A stretch of 64,000 bases of DNA from Scedosporium boydii (lineage: Eukaryota; Ascomycota; Sordariomycetes; Microascales; Microascaceae). The notes beneath the pieces were generated by a model. It made no database searches. It was given only the letters and a program-made list of their open reading frames with translations, and was not told the DNA's origin. Shown in pieces: positions 35,668 through 45,463 of the stretch (position 1 is the first letter of the stretch; each line of letters starts with the position of its first letter). The DNA is taken from assembly GCA_002221725.1 (NCBI GenBank), contig NJFT01000030.1, positions 1-64,000 of the forward strand, written 5' to 3'. The translations under genes were made by a program, and so were the position numbers.

Positions 35668-36222
35668 TGTGATGATATCGATGGAAAGTAGCGGATCTGA
35701 TCCTGAGCCCGAGTCTGAAGAGAGCCGATTCTCATGGCTCAGCCGGCAAAGTTGTCTTTTCCGAGTTACATGCTCGTGAGGGAAATAAATCAGCCTTTAA
35801 AAGCAGAGATAGTCTAGATTTGGAGCAACGTATGGAAAGGGAAAGGGAGAATATTAAGAATATATATATTGATATATATATATACGAAGAAGTCGGATGG
35901 CAACTCGCGGCCATCTTCGGCGAAGTAGGGCGGATTTCTAGAAGGGGGGGTTTCTTACGTATTAGGGCGTGGATTACATTTAAGCAGGGCGCATAGTTCC
36001 TAAAAGAGAAAAAAAGACGGCGAACCAGGATGCGATGGCGTTCTTTCTCTCCTACCGAAACGGGCAACAAAACCAAGAATAAGGCCAAGAGTTAAACTCC
36101 GGGACGATGTTCCGCCGTTTCTCTTCGACTTGGTGATAAAACTAGGGATATCAAACTGCCAAGAACCAAAAGGGAATATAAAAAGAAAAAAAGAAATGAT
36201 ATATATACGGAGTATAAGTCAT
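35668..36222. other. intergenic region upstream of the MOSC gene
   Basis: No gene. It contains an AT dinucleotide tract at about 35860-35884 (TATATATATA interrupted once) and one TACGGAGTA at 36206. Confidence 0.6.
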
Positions 36223-37164
36223 CTAAAAGCGAAAAATGCTCAGGGGAATAGAGCACGCAACAGCATAATTCGGCATATCCACCGCCTCAACAATCTTCAA
36301 GTTCGCAGCCACAGAAGCCAGCAAATACGCATCCGTCCTCGAGAGCCCCTTTTCAGCCTCTATCCAGGCGACAAGCCCACGGGTAGCCTCCCTCGTCGCC
36401 TCGAGCAAGTCAGCGTGAATACCCATAGCAGCGTACTCGCCCATGGCGAGCTCCTCGGCGCGGCTGGGGGGGCTGACGTAGTGGGGGGATTTCACCCAGG
36501 GCATGTTCTTCTCGATGGTCAGGGAGATGGTGGCTTTCATGGGTGTTTCGACGGCGGAGCCGCAGACTTCGCCGTCGCCCTGGGCCGCGTGGCCGTCGCC
36601 GCACGAGAAGAGTGCGCCGGCGACTTTGACGGGTAGGTAGAGCGAGGAACCGACCGTCAAGTGGCGGCAGTCAATGTTCCCGCCCGTAACGTACGGTGGA
36701 ATGGTGCTATGCTCTCCTTCTTCAGCGGGCGCCACGCCCATGATGCCCAAAAACGGCCTCACGGGAATCGATATCCCCGGCTGAAAGTCCGCCCGCCCCG
36801 TGATCGCGGCGCGCGACAAATCCCAAATCTTGAGATGCGCATCGGGGAACTCATCGGCGAGGAGCCCGAAGCCGGGAAAGATGGCGGTCCAGCCGTAGTC
36901 GGCGGCCTGCAGGTCGAGGACGTCGACGCGGAGGACGTCGCCCGGTTCGGCGCCCGTAACGTGGATGGGGCCGACGACGGGGTTGGCGGAGGAGAGGTCG
37001 AAGGTTGCGAGGGCGGTGGCGGCGTTGGAGGGCGTGATGTGGTTGGAGCTGGCGTCGGGGAGGTCGAGGGTTATGGTGGAGCCGGAGGGGATGGTGAGGG
37101 CGGGGGGAAGGGAGCGGGACCAGGTGGAGTGGGTGGAGGAGGAGGGGAGGTGGAAGGAGGGCAT
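36223..37164 (-). CDS. acetamidase/formamidase family amidohydrolase
   Basis: Predicted cytosolic enzyme of the FmdA/AmdA family, which releases ammonia from short-chain amides such as formamide and acetamide for use as nitrogen source. It is a single exon of 313 residues, the usual length. Family motifs are clear. GPIHVTGAEPGDVLRVDVLD comes near residues 65-85. The middle carries PPYVTGGNIDCRHLTVGSSL followed by LPVKVAGALFSCGDGHAAQG and DGEVCGSAVETPMKATISLT. The C terminus has SRTDAYLLASVAANLKIVEA. This is not the amidase-signature type of acetamidase (AmdS). Substrate cannot be told from sequence. The ATG at 37164 fits the usual N-terminal length. It is transcribed in the same direction as the MOSC gene, 555 bases from it, and diverges from HIS2 on the other side. 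Confidence 0.9.
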   Translation of the reverse strand: MPSFHLPSSSTHSTWSRSLPPALTIPSGSTITLDLPDASSNHITPSNAATALATFDLSSANPVVGPIHVTGAEPGDVLRVDVLDLQAADYGWTAIFPGFGLLADEFPDAHLKIWDLSRAAITGRADFQPGISIPVRPFLGIMGVAPAEEGEHSTIPPYVTGGNIDCRHLTVGSSLYLPVKVAGALFSCGDGHAAQGDGEVCGSAVETPMKATISLTIEKNMPWVKSPHYVSPPSRAEELAMGEYAAMGIHADLLEATREATRGLVAWIEAEKGLSRTDAYLLASVAANLKIVEAVDMPNYAVACSIPLSIFRF

Positions 37165-38099
37165 GCTGGAGGATGTGAGGGGGATGGGCTGTAGATCTGC
37201 GTAGAGGCTGTTACGATCTGAGGTGTTATGCTGGTGTGGAAAGGGGTCGGAGGATGTCTACAGGTCTCTCTCGTCGAGAGTGTTCGAATTGATCACGATT
37301 ACAATTACTATAATTGCTCCTGGTTAATAGGCAGATTGGTTAAGCTAGATTGGATCAATTGTCCCCCCGCTCTCGGTCTCGGGATGCAATGCAGCATGCG
37401 AGGTCGGCTGCCAGCAATCATTGAGCTTGTATTCTCCAGCGCGGATGATGAAGCCAAACGCGATGATGATGCTCAGGCGAAGAGTGAAGAGTGATGAGTG
37501 ACGAGTGATTCTTATTTAGACTTCGATCACATGCCAGACTGTATCAATTGATCTTCTTCCGGGGCAGATGCGGAGGAGGAGACGGAGACGACGGAGGCCG
37601 AGTCAGAGTACCACGTACTTTCTTTGTACATGAGATGAACGAATACGAAGTTACAAAGTTGGGGTACATCAAGACGCAGATACTAAATCGCTACAATTGC
37701 AAATATCTTTGCTTGATTGGTGTTGTCCATTGAGAGAGGCGCATTGCAGCAACGTGCAACTTGGGGTTGAGTTGAAGAGGAAAAGCAAAAGCACCATGTT
37801 CTTCTATTCTCCTCGGACGTGTCGGGATCAATGGGTGCATTTGCACTTCGGGCATGTGTAAAAGAAGTAAAGGCCGTCCGTATTCATTCCCCTTGAATTG
37901 TATCAATTGTGAATTGTGCCCTGAGAATTTGTACTTGATAAGCTCAAGTGCCCCTCATCACCCCGCTCTCTAAGTCTGTCTCCATCTCGATCTCTCTAGC
38001 TTGCTTTAATTCTGCAGTCTCTCAAGGTCTCTGTAGCTCTCTCACTCTGTCTGTCTCCTCATCGCACGGTCTAATTCTCATTCCGATACTGGCCACATC

Positions 38100-38106
38100 T
38101 GACTCA
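38100..38106 (+). promoter_or_regulatory. Gcn4/Cpc1 consensus site TGACTCA
   Basis: A perfect TGACTCA lies 148 bases upstream of the HIS2 ATG. This is the binding site of the Gcn4/Cpc1 activator of amino-acid starvation response, which is known to control histidine genes in fungi. Its function here is inferred from site and neighbour. Confidence 0.6.
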
Positions 38107-38139
38107 TCTCATCCTCCGACACCCTCAAGCTAAGCCAAG

Positions 38140-38211
38140 GTGAGCATCACATCGGAAATCCTTAAGCCAAGCAAGCTCACATCCACACGAGATACTAACC
38201 GCGGTTAACAG
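38140..38211 (+). other. predicted 5' UTR intron of HIS2
   Basis: Donor GTGAGC at 38140, branch point ACTAAC near 38194-38199 and acceptor AACAG ending at 38211. It is 72 bases long and ends 42 bases before the HIS2 ATG. Confidence 0.6.
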
Positions 38212-38253
38212 CAAATCCAACTCTTCAGACTTTCTCGGCCGTCATCACACAAG

Positions 38254-39497
38254 ATGGCCTTCACAATGCATTCCCACTCGGGCCAATTCTGCCCGGGCCA
38301 TGCAAAAGATGCACTCGAGGAAGTCATCCAGCAAGCCATTGCCCTCGGCTTCAAGACGATAGGTCTCACAGAACACATGCCGCGCTATAGCGTCGAGGAC
38401 CTCTACCCCGAAGAGGTAAAATAATATATCCATATCCATATACATATACACTCACTCACTCACACTCTCTACTCTCACTCTCTCACTCTCTCACTCTCTC
38501 TCTCTCACTCACCCTTTTATTCTCTTCACTCTAACATTCACCTCTTAACACCCAGCTCGAACCCTCCCCCCAAGCCTCCCTCGCCGTCCTCCCCCCCCGC
38601 CACGAAGCCTACCTCCTCGAAGCCTCCCGCCTACAGCTCAAATACGCTCCCACCCTGCACGTCCTCATCGCCTTCGAAGGCGAATTCATCCGCCCCTCCG
38701 ACGCGCCCCACGTCCTCCGCCTCGCCAACCCCTCCCTCTACCCGCAAATCGACTACTTCATCGGCTCGCTCCACCACGTGCGCGGCGTCCCCATCGACTT
38801 CGACCGCGCCACCTATCTCCGCGCCCGCGCCGCCGTGCTTTCCGAGCAGCAGCGGCAGTCTAGGGATGAAGGCAAAGAAGAGGACGAGGTGTTTTTCGAG
38901 GCGTATTACGATGAGCAGTACGAGATGTTGAGGACGCTGAAGCCGCGCGTCGTGGGGCATTTTGATCTCGTGAGGCTGTTGAGTGATCATGAGCAGCAGG
39001 CGCCGGAGAAGCGCGCTGCTAGTAGGGATGTGAGGAGGTGGAAGGGAGTTTGGGAGAGGATTGTGAGGAATTTGAAGGTTGTCGTGGAGAGTGGCGCGTG
39101 GTTGGAGTGTAATACCAGTGCGTTGAGGAAGGGTCTGAGTGAGCCTTACCCTTGTAAGGCGATTGCGGAGGTAAGTGTGCAAGAAAAAAGTGCTCTATTC
39201 CGTGCTGGATATATGGCTTCTTTTGACGCTGAAACAACTTTTTTTAACTTGTCTTTTTTTTTTTAAAAGGAATATCTATCCTTGGGCGGCAAGTTCACCT
39301 TCTCCGACGACAGCCACGGCATCGCCCAAGTTGCTACAAACTACATCCGCGGCCTCGACTACCTCGAGACCCTCGGCGTCTCAGAACTCTGGACTTTCGA
39401 GCGGAAGCCTCATCCCGGTGTTGACGGGGGTGCGAAGGCCACCTTGACGGAAAAAAGTGTGTCGATTGCAGAGTTTAGGGGGAGTCTTAAAGTGTAA
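38254..39497 (+). CDS. HIS2: histidinol-phosphatase (PHP family)
   Basis: Catalyses removal of phosphate from L-histidinol phosphate, the penultimate step group of histidine synthesis in the cytosol. Three exons: 38254-38415, 38556-39170 and 39270-39497, giving 334 residues, essentially the length of yeast His2. PHP metal-binding residues are visible: H6 and H8 in MHSHSGQFCPGHAK, then GLTEHMPRYS, and IDYFIGSLHHVRG with VVGHFDLVRLL further on. The last exon encodes EYLSLGGKFTFSDDSHGIAQ, the conserved C-terminal metal site, and TFERKP. Intron 1 carries a long ACTC/CT microsatellite. A Gcn4-type site and a leader intron lie upstream. The ATG at 38254 is the first after that intron. Identity is secure. 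Confidence 0.95.
38446..38512 (+). repeat. ACTC/CT microsatellite inside HIS2 intron 1
   Basis: Imperfect CACT and CTCT repeats fill about half of the first HIS2 intron. The acceptor at 38555 and its pyrimidine tract lie beyond the repeat. Confidence 0.8.
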
Positions 39498-40573
39498 TAA
39501 AAAAATATGAACGGGAAAACGGGCTGCTGCTGTAACCTGCGTATAACTCTCCTTTTAGGACAAGATCGAATAGGGTAGATATTATAGAAGAAGGGGCAAG
39601 TGGCCATAGACTTATCATATACTACATACTCGATCCCCTCAGAAAACAAAATCAAATCTGATATACGAACTCGTGTTCAAGTCTCCGTCGCACGTTACTC
39701 CGACTATGCCTTTCGTTGGCTCCGATAAGAGAGCCGTACTTGAGCTGTGAAACGTTCGAAGAGCCCTTACGCAACGAGTGAATGAGTCGTTACGTGGCAC
39801 AGGGCCTTAGAAGAATTCCTCGGTCGCCATTAAACTTGCCCAGGCTGACGTTTATACCACTCTCTGAACCTGCTGAAGTTGAACCGTACCTCGGCCTACG
39901 TTTCGATCTACGGACACACATAGAGGACACTGAACTCATCAAGGTTGAGAAGTGAACAGAATAAACTGAGCATTGCTAGCAAGAAATCAAATTAAAAAAA
40001 AGAGTCGCAATCGCAAATCTGTCCTCGCGTGCTTTGGGGGGTATCTTTGATCTTCCAACCATTTTTTTTCCTTCGCAGACCGAAACCACGAGGTCGTGAA
40101 GCTAAACTCCGATTCCGAAAAGAAGAATAAAAAGTCAGGAAAACAAAAAAAGAGCTCAACTACCTCAAGGCGCGCATGCTGAACGATTCCCCTGAATGTA
40201 TGTCCGTAAGGAACGGAAGAGAGAAAATTCGAATATTCCCCAGTTGCCAGTTCATATAAAACAAGTCCACGCAAAAGAGGCGGACAAACGGGACAAATCT
40301 CCTATGCGCCAGATCCTCGTTCCCTATGCTGGAACCCAATTCATCAACACCATTCCAACCTTCCCCCGGAAAAAGAAAAAAAAAGTAAAGTGAAAAACTC
40401 GCTTGCGAAGAAGAAAAAACAGCATTAAAAGAGTGTTACGTAGCGCGAGAAACGAAAGAAAAGAAGAAGAAGAGATGAAAAAACAAGTGACGCGACTGTA
40501 AGCGTACTGTTTCCTGAGCAGATTCCAAAGCCACGTATCCGCTCTGCTATTCGTTCGCAGGAAGCACGCTCGC
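39498..40573. other. convergent intergenic region, HIS2 and deacetylase 3' ends
   Basis: No gene. It should hold the 3' untranslated regions of HIS2 on the plus strand and of the deacetylase gene on the minus strand. Confidence 0.6.
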
Positions 40574-40657
40574 TCATCTTCTCACTTCAGAGGGCGTCTC
40601 CGGAATATCCCTAATGGGCAACTGTAGAGGCCTCGGCTTTAACTGGAATTCCAGGAG
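40574..40657 (-). other. coding-like tail downstream of the deacetylase stop codon
   Basis: Directly after the TAG at 40660-40658 the same frame stays open for 26 codons. It begins LLEFQLKPRPL and ends IRDIPETPSEVRR before a TGA at 40576-40574. The ending resembles the PETP-type C terminus I associate with fungal Hos3 proteins. It may be a formerly coding tail, a readthrough extension, or chance. Confidence 0.4.
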
Positions 40658-43600
40658 CTACTGGTCATCATCCGAAGGCTCGTTCAAAGGACGCGCGAAA
40701 GGAATGGCGGACGTCGCCGTAAAGTTAGGGAGATCCGCTCTCTTCATCGGAGTCGGCGTCGCCATGTTCGGAGGGAGGAACTTAACAGGCTCACTCATGG
40801 CCACGGCGACGGGTGTGGGTCCCTCTGGTTGGTATCGCACGAACTTGTCGGGCGTGCCGGGTAGGCCACTCATAGGGCTAGAGGGCAGTGGGACGCCAAG
40901 CGGATCGGGAGACTCCCAAGACGCGGACATGGACCTCTCCTCAATGGGGGTCGTTACCGGCATGGAGGGGATTTTCTGATTAGGCGGCGAGGTGTCGGGG
41001 GTAGAAACTCCGCCGAGAGACTGGGTGGTCTCGGGAGATGAGCTGCTGGATCGCTGGCCGTTCTTGATGAAGCGGATACGGGGAGTTGGCTTGACAGGTG
41101 CCGCGGCGGTGCTACTACTCGCAGTCTTCGCCTTTTCTTGGTTGTCTTGCTGAGACTTCGAGACGAGGGTGATTCTAACCTTGTTCATTCCCGTAGTTAT
41201 CAGGTCGAGACCCGGTTCGTCACTCGACTGTATATTGTCCGAGCTGGAGATTTTAATCTCTGGCTTCTCTGGCGTTGATCCCTGGGGAGTGACAATTCCA
41301 GCTGCGGCCTTCGTCGCCGTTGTTGGGCTCTTCCTCGCGCCTCTCGTAGGTGACTTCCTTCCACCGGCTCTGGGAGCCCTGGCCGTCGTCTCCTTCCGGG
41401 GCGCCGGCGCCGCTCGGGTTTTCTTGACTGGGAGGGAGGGGGCTGATCCAGTGCGGGCGATGGGAATGCCGCCGTTGGCATTGCTGTTGCTCTCGCCGAG
41501 TCCGCGGCTCTTGATATTGGCTACACTGGCTACCGCTAGTTCATCTTCGGCGGTGGTTGTGAGCACAGACGCGGTACTAGCGCGCCTGCCAGAGCGGCGG
41601 ACCGGTTGAGGAGGCTCAGCGGTGCCAGCTCGGGAAGAGGGCTAGGCGAAAGGTTAGTTTCCGTCACATACAAATATACGCGTGTTGAAAAGAAAACAAG
41701 AGAAAAAAAAAAGAAACTTACCAATCCGTAGCCATGAGCAGTCGTCTTCCTTCGACCCTTGGTTGGCTTATCTCCACTCTCTTCCTCATGAATAGCCTCA
41801 ATTGGCCTCGCTCGCCTATCCCTCAACCCAGGCCTGGTAGGTCCGTTCGGGGGCGTGGGGAGCTGCGTCTCGCTCGCCACCTCCGGCGGAGGGGAAACAG
41901 GGTAATCTTGCTTGGCCTGCGCAATAATCGAACCAATCTCTTCAATGGTGCAGCTTTCCGTTGGACGATCCTCGGGAACTAGAAGCCTATACAGTTCCTG
42001 CGTGGCGATGGTCCAATGAACCTCGGGGGGAGGAGGGGTGGGCGGCCGAGAGAAGGAACCATTCAGACCGGAAAGACTTCGACGCAAATTGATGGGGTCA
42101 ACTGCCTTGGCCGTGGATGCGTGGGTGGGAGAGCTGTAAGTAGGAGGAACGGCGTGGCGAGGTTTCTTGGCAAATGGAGTAGGAGCAGCTACAGCACGCT
42201 CGAGTTTGTCCAAGGCCGTGCCCGACCACCAAGCCGGATCGTACGAGAAGGATGACGAAAAATTTCGCTTGCGGCTCTGAGAAAGAAGGCCGTGCGGAGC
42301 AATGCAATCCGGGGCCACATCTTCGTCCATCTCCTCCTTCACAGCATTGAGATACCTCGCATCGCTGCCGGCCTGCGTCGCTATCATGCCGCTCAGATGG
42401 CTGAAGACACCAGAACAAATCGCCCGGTCGCTATAGCCGCCTTCCATGACGCTGATAATACGTCCATCCGTGGCCGTTTCGGGGTCAGATGCCATTTCCA
42501 CGACGTCTCGGGTAATTCGGGCGTAGAAGTTGGTGGGGACCATGACCGAGTGCCTCTGCATACCCGCGGACTCCCACTCGCTTGCGTCGAAGCCGGCAGA
42601 AAAGAAAATGGCAGATTTGACGGGTTTGTTTGCACTGCGCAGTTTGGCGGTTTGGGCCTTCAAGAAGGCTTCGGCCTTGCGGATGAGTACGGAATAGCGG
42701 CTTTCGTACAGGGCCCAGAATTCGGGTTCGGTGTCCCAAGGCTGCAGATGGATGTTCCAAATGTTTTGGCCATGGGCGTTTTCAATGCACAAACTAGCAT
42801 TCGTGACCTTCTCGGCGTTGCCCATTTCGCAAGGGAAGGAGTTGATGTCGTGGAGACTAAAGTAACCAATCGCCGACTTCTTCCATTGGGACAAGCCACC
42901 GCGGCCTTTGCCGTAGGTGTGACGATGATTATGGCTCCATGCAATCGCCTGCGAGCCGTCGCCGTGGTGAAGGTCGAAGTCGATAATGGCGGCGTGGGTA
43001 AGTCCGTGGTTCATCATGGCGTGAGCGATACCGACATGGACGTTGTTTACCCAGCAAAAGCCAGACGGATAGTCGTCTGAGCAGTGGTGGCCAGGAGGCC
43101 GGATCGAGACGAAGCAGCGACGAGGCCCGGACGTGAAAACAGCGTCCACGGCCTCGCACACCGCGCCAAGAGCGCCCTCCATGGCTTCGAGGGACTCAGG
43201 GCCGAGGTACAGGTCGCCCTGGTTGAACTGCGGCTTGGGTTCCTGTCCAGGCCGGAGGTTGCTGTTGCACCTCTTGACCTCGAGCTCGTTGGCCGCGAGC
43301 TTGGCCCTCGTCGACTGGCACATCGACTTGAGCTCTTCCATCCACTCCTTTCCGTGGACGGCGACGACGGCCGCGGAAAGGAGGGAGAGCCGCCTCGAAA
43401 CCTTCCGAATGCGGAAGGGCAGATTCGGGATCGACGCCGGGTCGAGCCTCGGGTGAAGCGCATGCCGACCATCGGCATGACGCTCACCGAGCTTGACGTA
43501 GGCTGCGGCGACGCCAAGAGCGCAGGCCTTTAGCCGCTCGGGCCTTTCGACGATGGAGCTCAGGATGTTGGCCGTCGAGTTAGGCCGTGAGAAGCGATGG

Positions 43601-44181
43601 CCGTAGCACGAATCGTGGAAAATGACCAGAGCATCGGTAGACTGGCCGTTCTTGTCCTCTTCGTGCGATTGAAGATCTGCCACGAAAAAATCCTTGGCGA
43701 TGGAGTTGGCCGTGAGCACGGGCTTGGGCTCGGGAAGTGGTGCGTCGCTCATGGCTAATGGTGATTTGGCTATTGATGCTGAAAGGTTGACTGAACTCGC
43801 CCTGCGAGACAGAGATTGACCGGGACGAGGCCCAACGCTTGGAGATCGCAGAGAAGAGGTGGAAGCTTTGCGAACAAGAGACGGCGTAGACGATCTCGAG
43901 GCTCTTCCTAGCGAGGGGCTGCGTGGGGACAGTTTGGGGTGATTTGCTGCTGGTGATGGGGACGCAAGAGAAGTAGAAGAAGGGTTCTTGAAAGGGGTAA
44001 CGGGCTTGGAGGCTCTTGGGGATTTGACAGAAGAAGGTGAAGTCGCAAGAGTAAGCTTTTGCAGAGAGAGTGCGAGATCTGCAGCATGAGACTCGTTGGA
44101 TGAAAAGGCCGTCGAGTTCGCTGCTGAAGAAGACTGTCTTCGAGATATCGAAGGGCGGGAAGACGAAGATCTGAAAGCCAT
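40658..44181 (-). CDS. HOS3: Hos3-type histone deacetylase
   Basis: Zinc-dependent (class II-like) lysine deacetylase acting on histones and other proteins. Two exons: 44181-41722 and 41641-40658, about 1147 residues. Residues 1-145 are Ser-rich. The catalytic domain covers about 165-620. It contains RPPGHHCSDDYPSGFCWVNN near residue 362, the zinc-binding IIDFDLHHGDGSQA near 400, and VMEGGYSDRAICSG with the catalytic Tyr region. The tail is long, basic and rich in Ser, Pro and Thr, as in other filamentous-fungal Hos3 proteins. Exon 1 would read into an intron after HGYGL; splicing there (GTAAGT donor, CTAG acceptor) joins PSSRAGTAEPPQPVRRSGRR in frame. The frame closes with TAG after PSDDDQ, but the next 26 codons also look coding. 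Hos3 identity is likely; other class II members lack this long tail. Confidence 0.88.
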
Positions 44182-45463
44182 GGTGGGCGATGAGTGGCAG
44201 CCGAATTAGGGCTTTGCCCGAGTATGAGGGTATATTCTCAAAGACGGAAGGAGTGAACGAGCGCAAGGCGAGGTTGAGATTTGGAAGATCGTGAGAGGGA
44301 AGATTCCATGCAGGCGGGTTTTCGATGGTGGATGACAATAGAGAGACGTCGTCAATAGGCGCGTGTATTGGTTGGGCGCAGCGCCAAGAATGGATGGCGG
44401 ATGCAAGATAAGTTCGTCGCAAGTCGAGTCTAATCGTTAAACAACAATATGATTCACGGAAGCCGTAGTCCTGGTATGTCTACCAAGTAACCGACAAGTT
44501 GAAACTCGCGAAAGCTTCAAGTTTGGGAGGACTCGAGATTCGAGGACGGAGGGGTGAATCAAGGAGACGCGATTAGGAGAGTTCAACCGTTTTTTTTTTT
44601 AATTAATTCCAGCTCCAAGCAGCCAAGGAGCGGCGGACAGGCTCCCCGAGCAAGGATCCAGTGCGAGGATCCAGGAACAAGGGACCGCAGCGCGTAGTAC
44701 CGTCACGTGTTTACTAACAAAGGAAACTTTGTTTCCGTCGTGCAGGGAGCAACCGTCCAAGACTCTCCTAGGTTACCACAGAGGTACATAGTGTACAAGT
44801 ACTTTGCACCTAGGCTGGTGATTATTATTATTATTTCGAGATTTACAAGTATTTACGAGTGCTGAGTATTATTTACCATTGCTGTTCTTTAGTGGAATTG
44901 ATTCGTGCTGTATGCTGCTTTTAGAGATTACTGCTTACTTCGTACACTTTAGTGCCGTTGTCCACTATTTGTTCATCGCACATCGCAAGGAGGGTCCTAT
45001 TAAAGCTGCAGAGCTCGTGCGCTTCTGCAGCTCCCGCTCTTTGGGGGAAGGAAGCAATTTTAAGCTCTATTAGTTCGGACATGACAAGCGGAGGTGTCAA
45101 GAAATGAGTTGCATCGTTCATCATCTGCACCGAATCTTCATTGTGATACTCGAATCATCGAGACTGACTCCAATTTCTAGCAGTTATTATCCATCAATTC
45201 AGAACTTACATCGAAAGTAGCCTGAAGAATCCAAGATCATAGATCATAGCCATGGCAACCAAGTTGAGAGGTGAGAGATCAATTGACAGCCCACGCGCCA
45301 CTAAAACGACACTAGCGCTGATAAGACTTGGCGAATATATAAACATATAAACATCAGAAGAATCAAGGCCAAGAGAGAACGTAAATAAATCTTTAAGAAA
45401 CAAATAATCATCTGGGTGGTATTTTATGGTGCTTCATTCGAGTTTCGATTTTGTTTACTTGGT
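44182..45463. other. intergenic region upstream of the deacetylase gene
   Basis: No gene. It holds the deacetylase promoter and the 3' flank of the GCP gene, one TACTTCGTAC at 44936 and one TCAATTGA at 45279. Confidence 0.6.

Larger units (their letters stand above)
37165..38253. other. divergent promoter region, acetamidase/formamidase gene and HIS2
   Basis: No gene. It contains the promoters of both neighbours, a TCAATTGA palindrome at 37544, a Gcn4/Cpc1-type site at 38100-38106 and the predicted HIS2 leader intron at 38140-38211. Confidence 0.65.

Noticed and set aside
36661..37194. Plus-strand open frame opposite the acetamidase/formamidase gene
   Set aside because: Gly/Val/Glu-rich shadow of a GC-rich coding strand; the minus-strand protein carries family motifs throughout.
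38631..39182. Minus-strand open frame opposite HIS2 exon 2
   Set aside because: The plus strand encodes histidinol-phosphatase continuously across this stretch.
42292..43080. Plus-strand open frame of 262 codons opposite the deacetylase catalytic domain
   Set aside because: Antisense shadow; the minus strand encodes the GHH and DFDLHHGDG motifs at this place.
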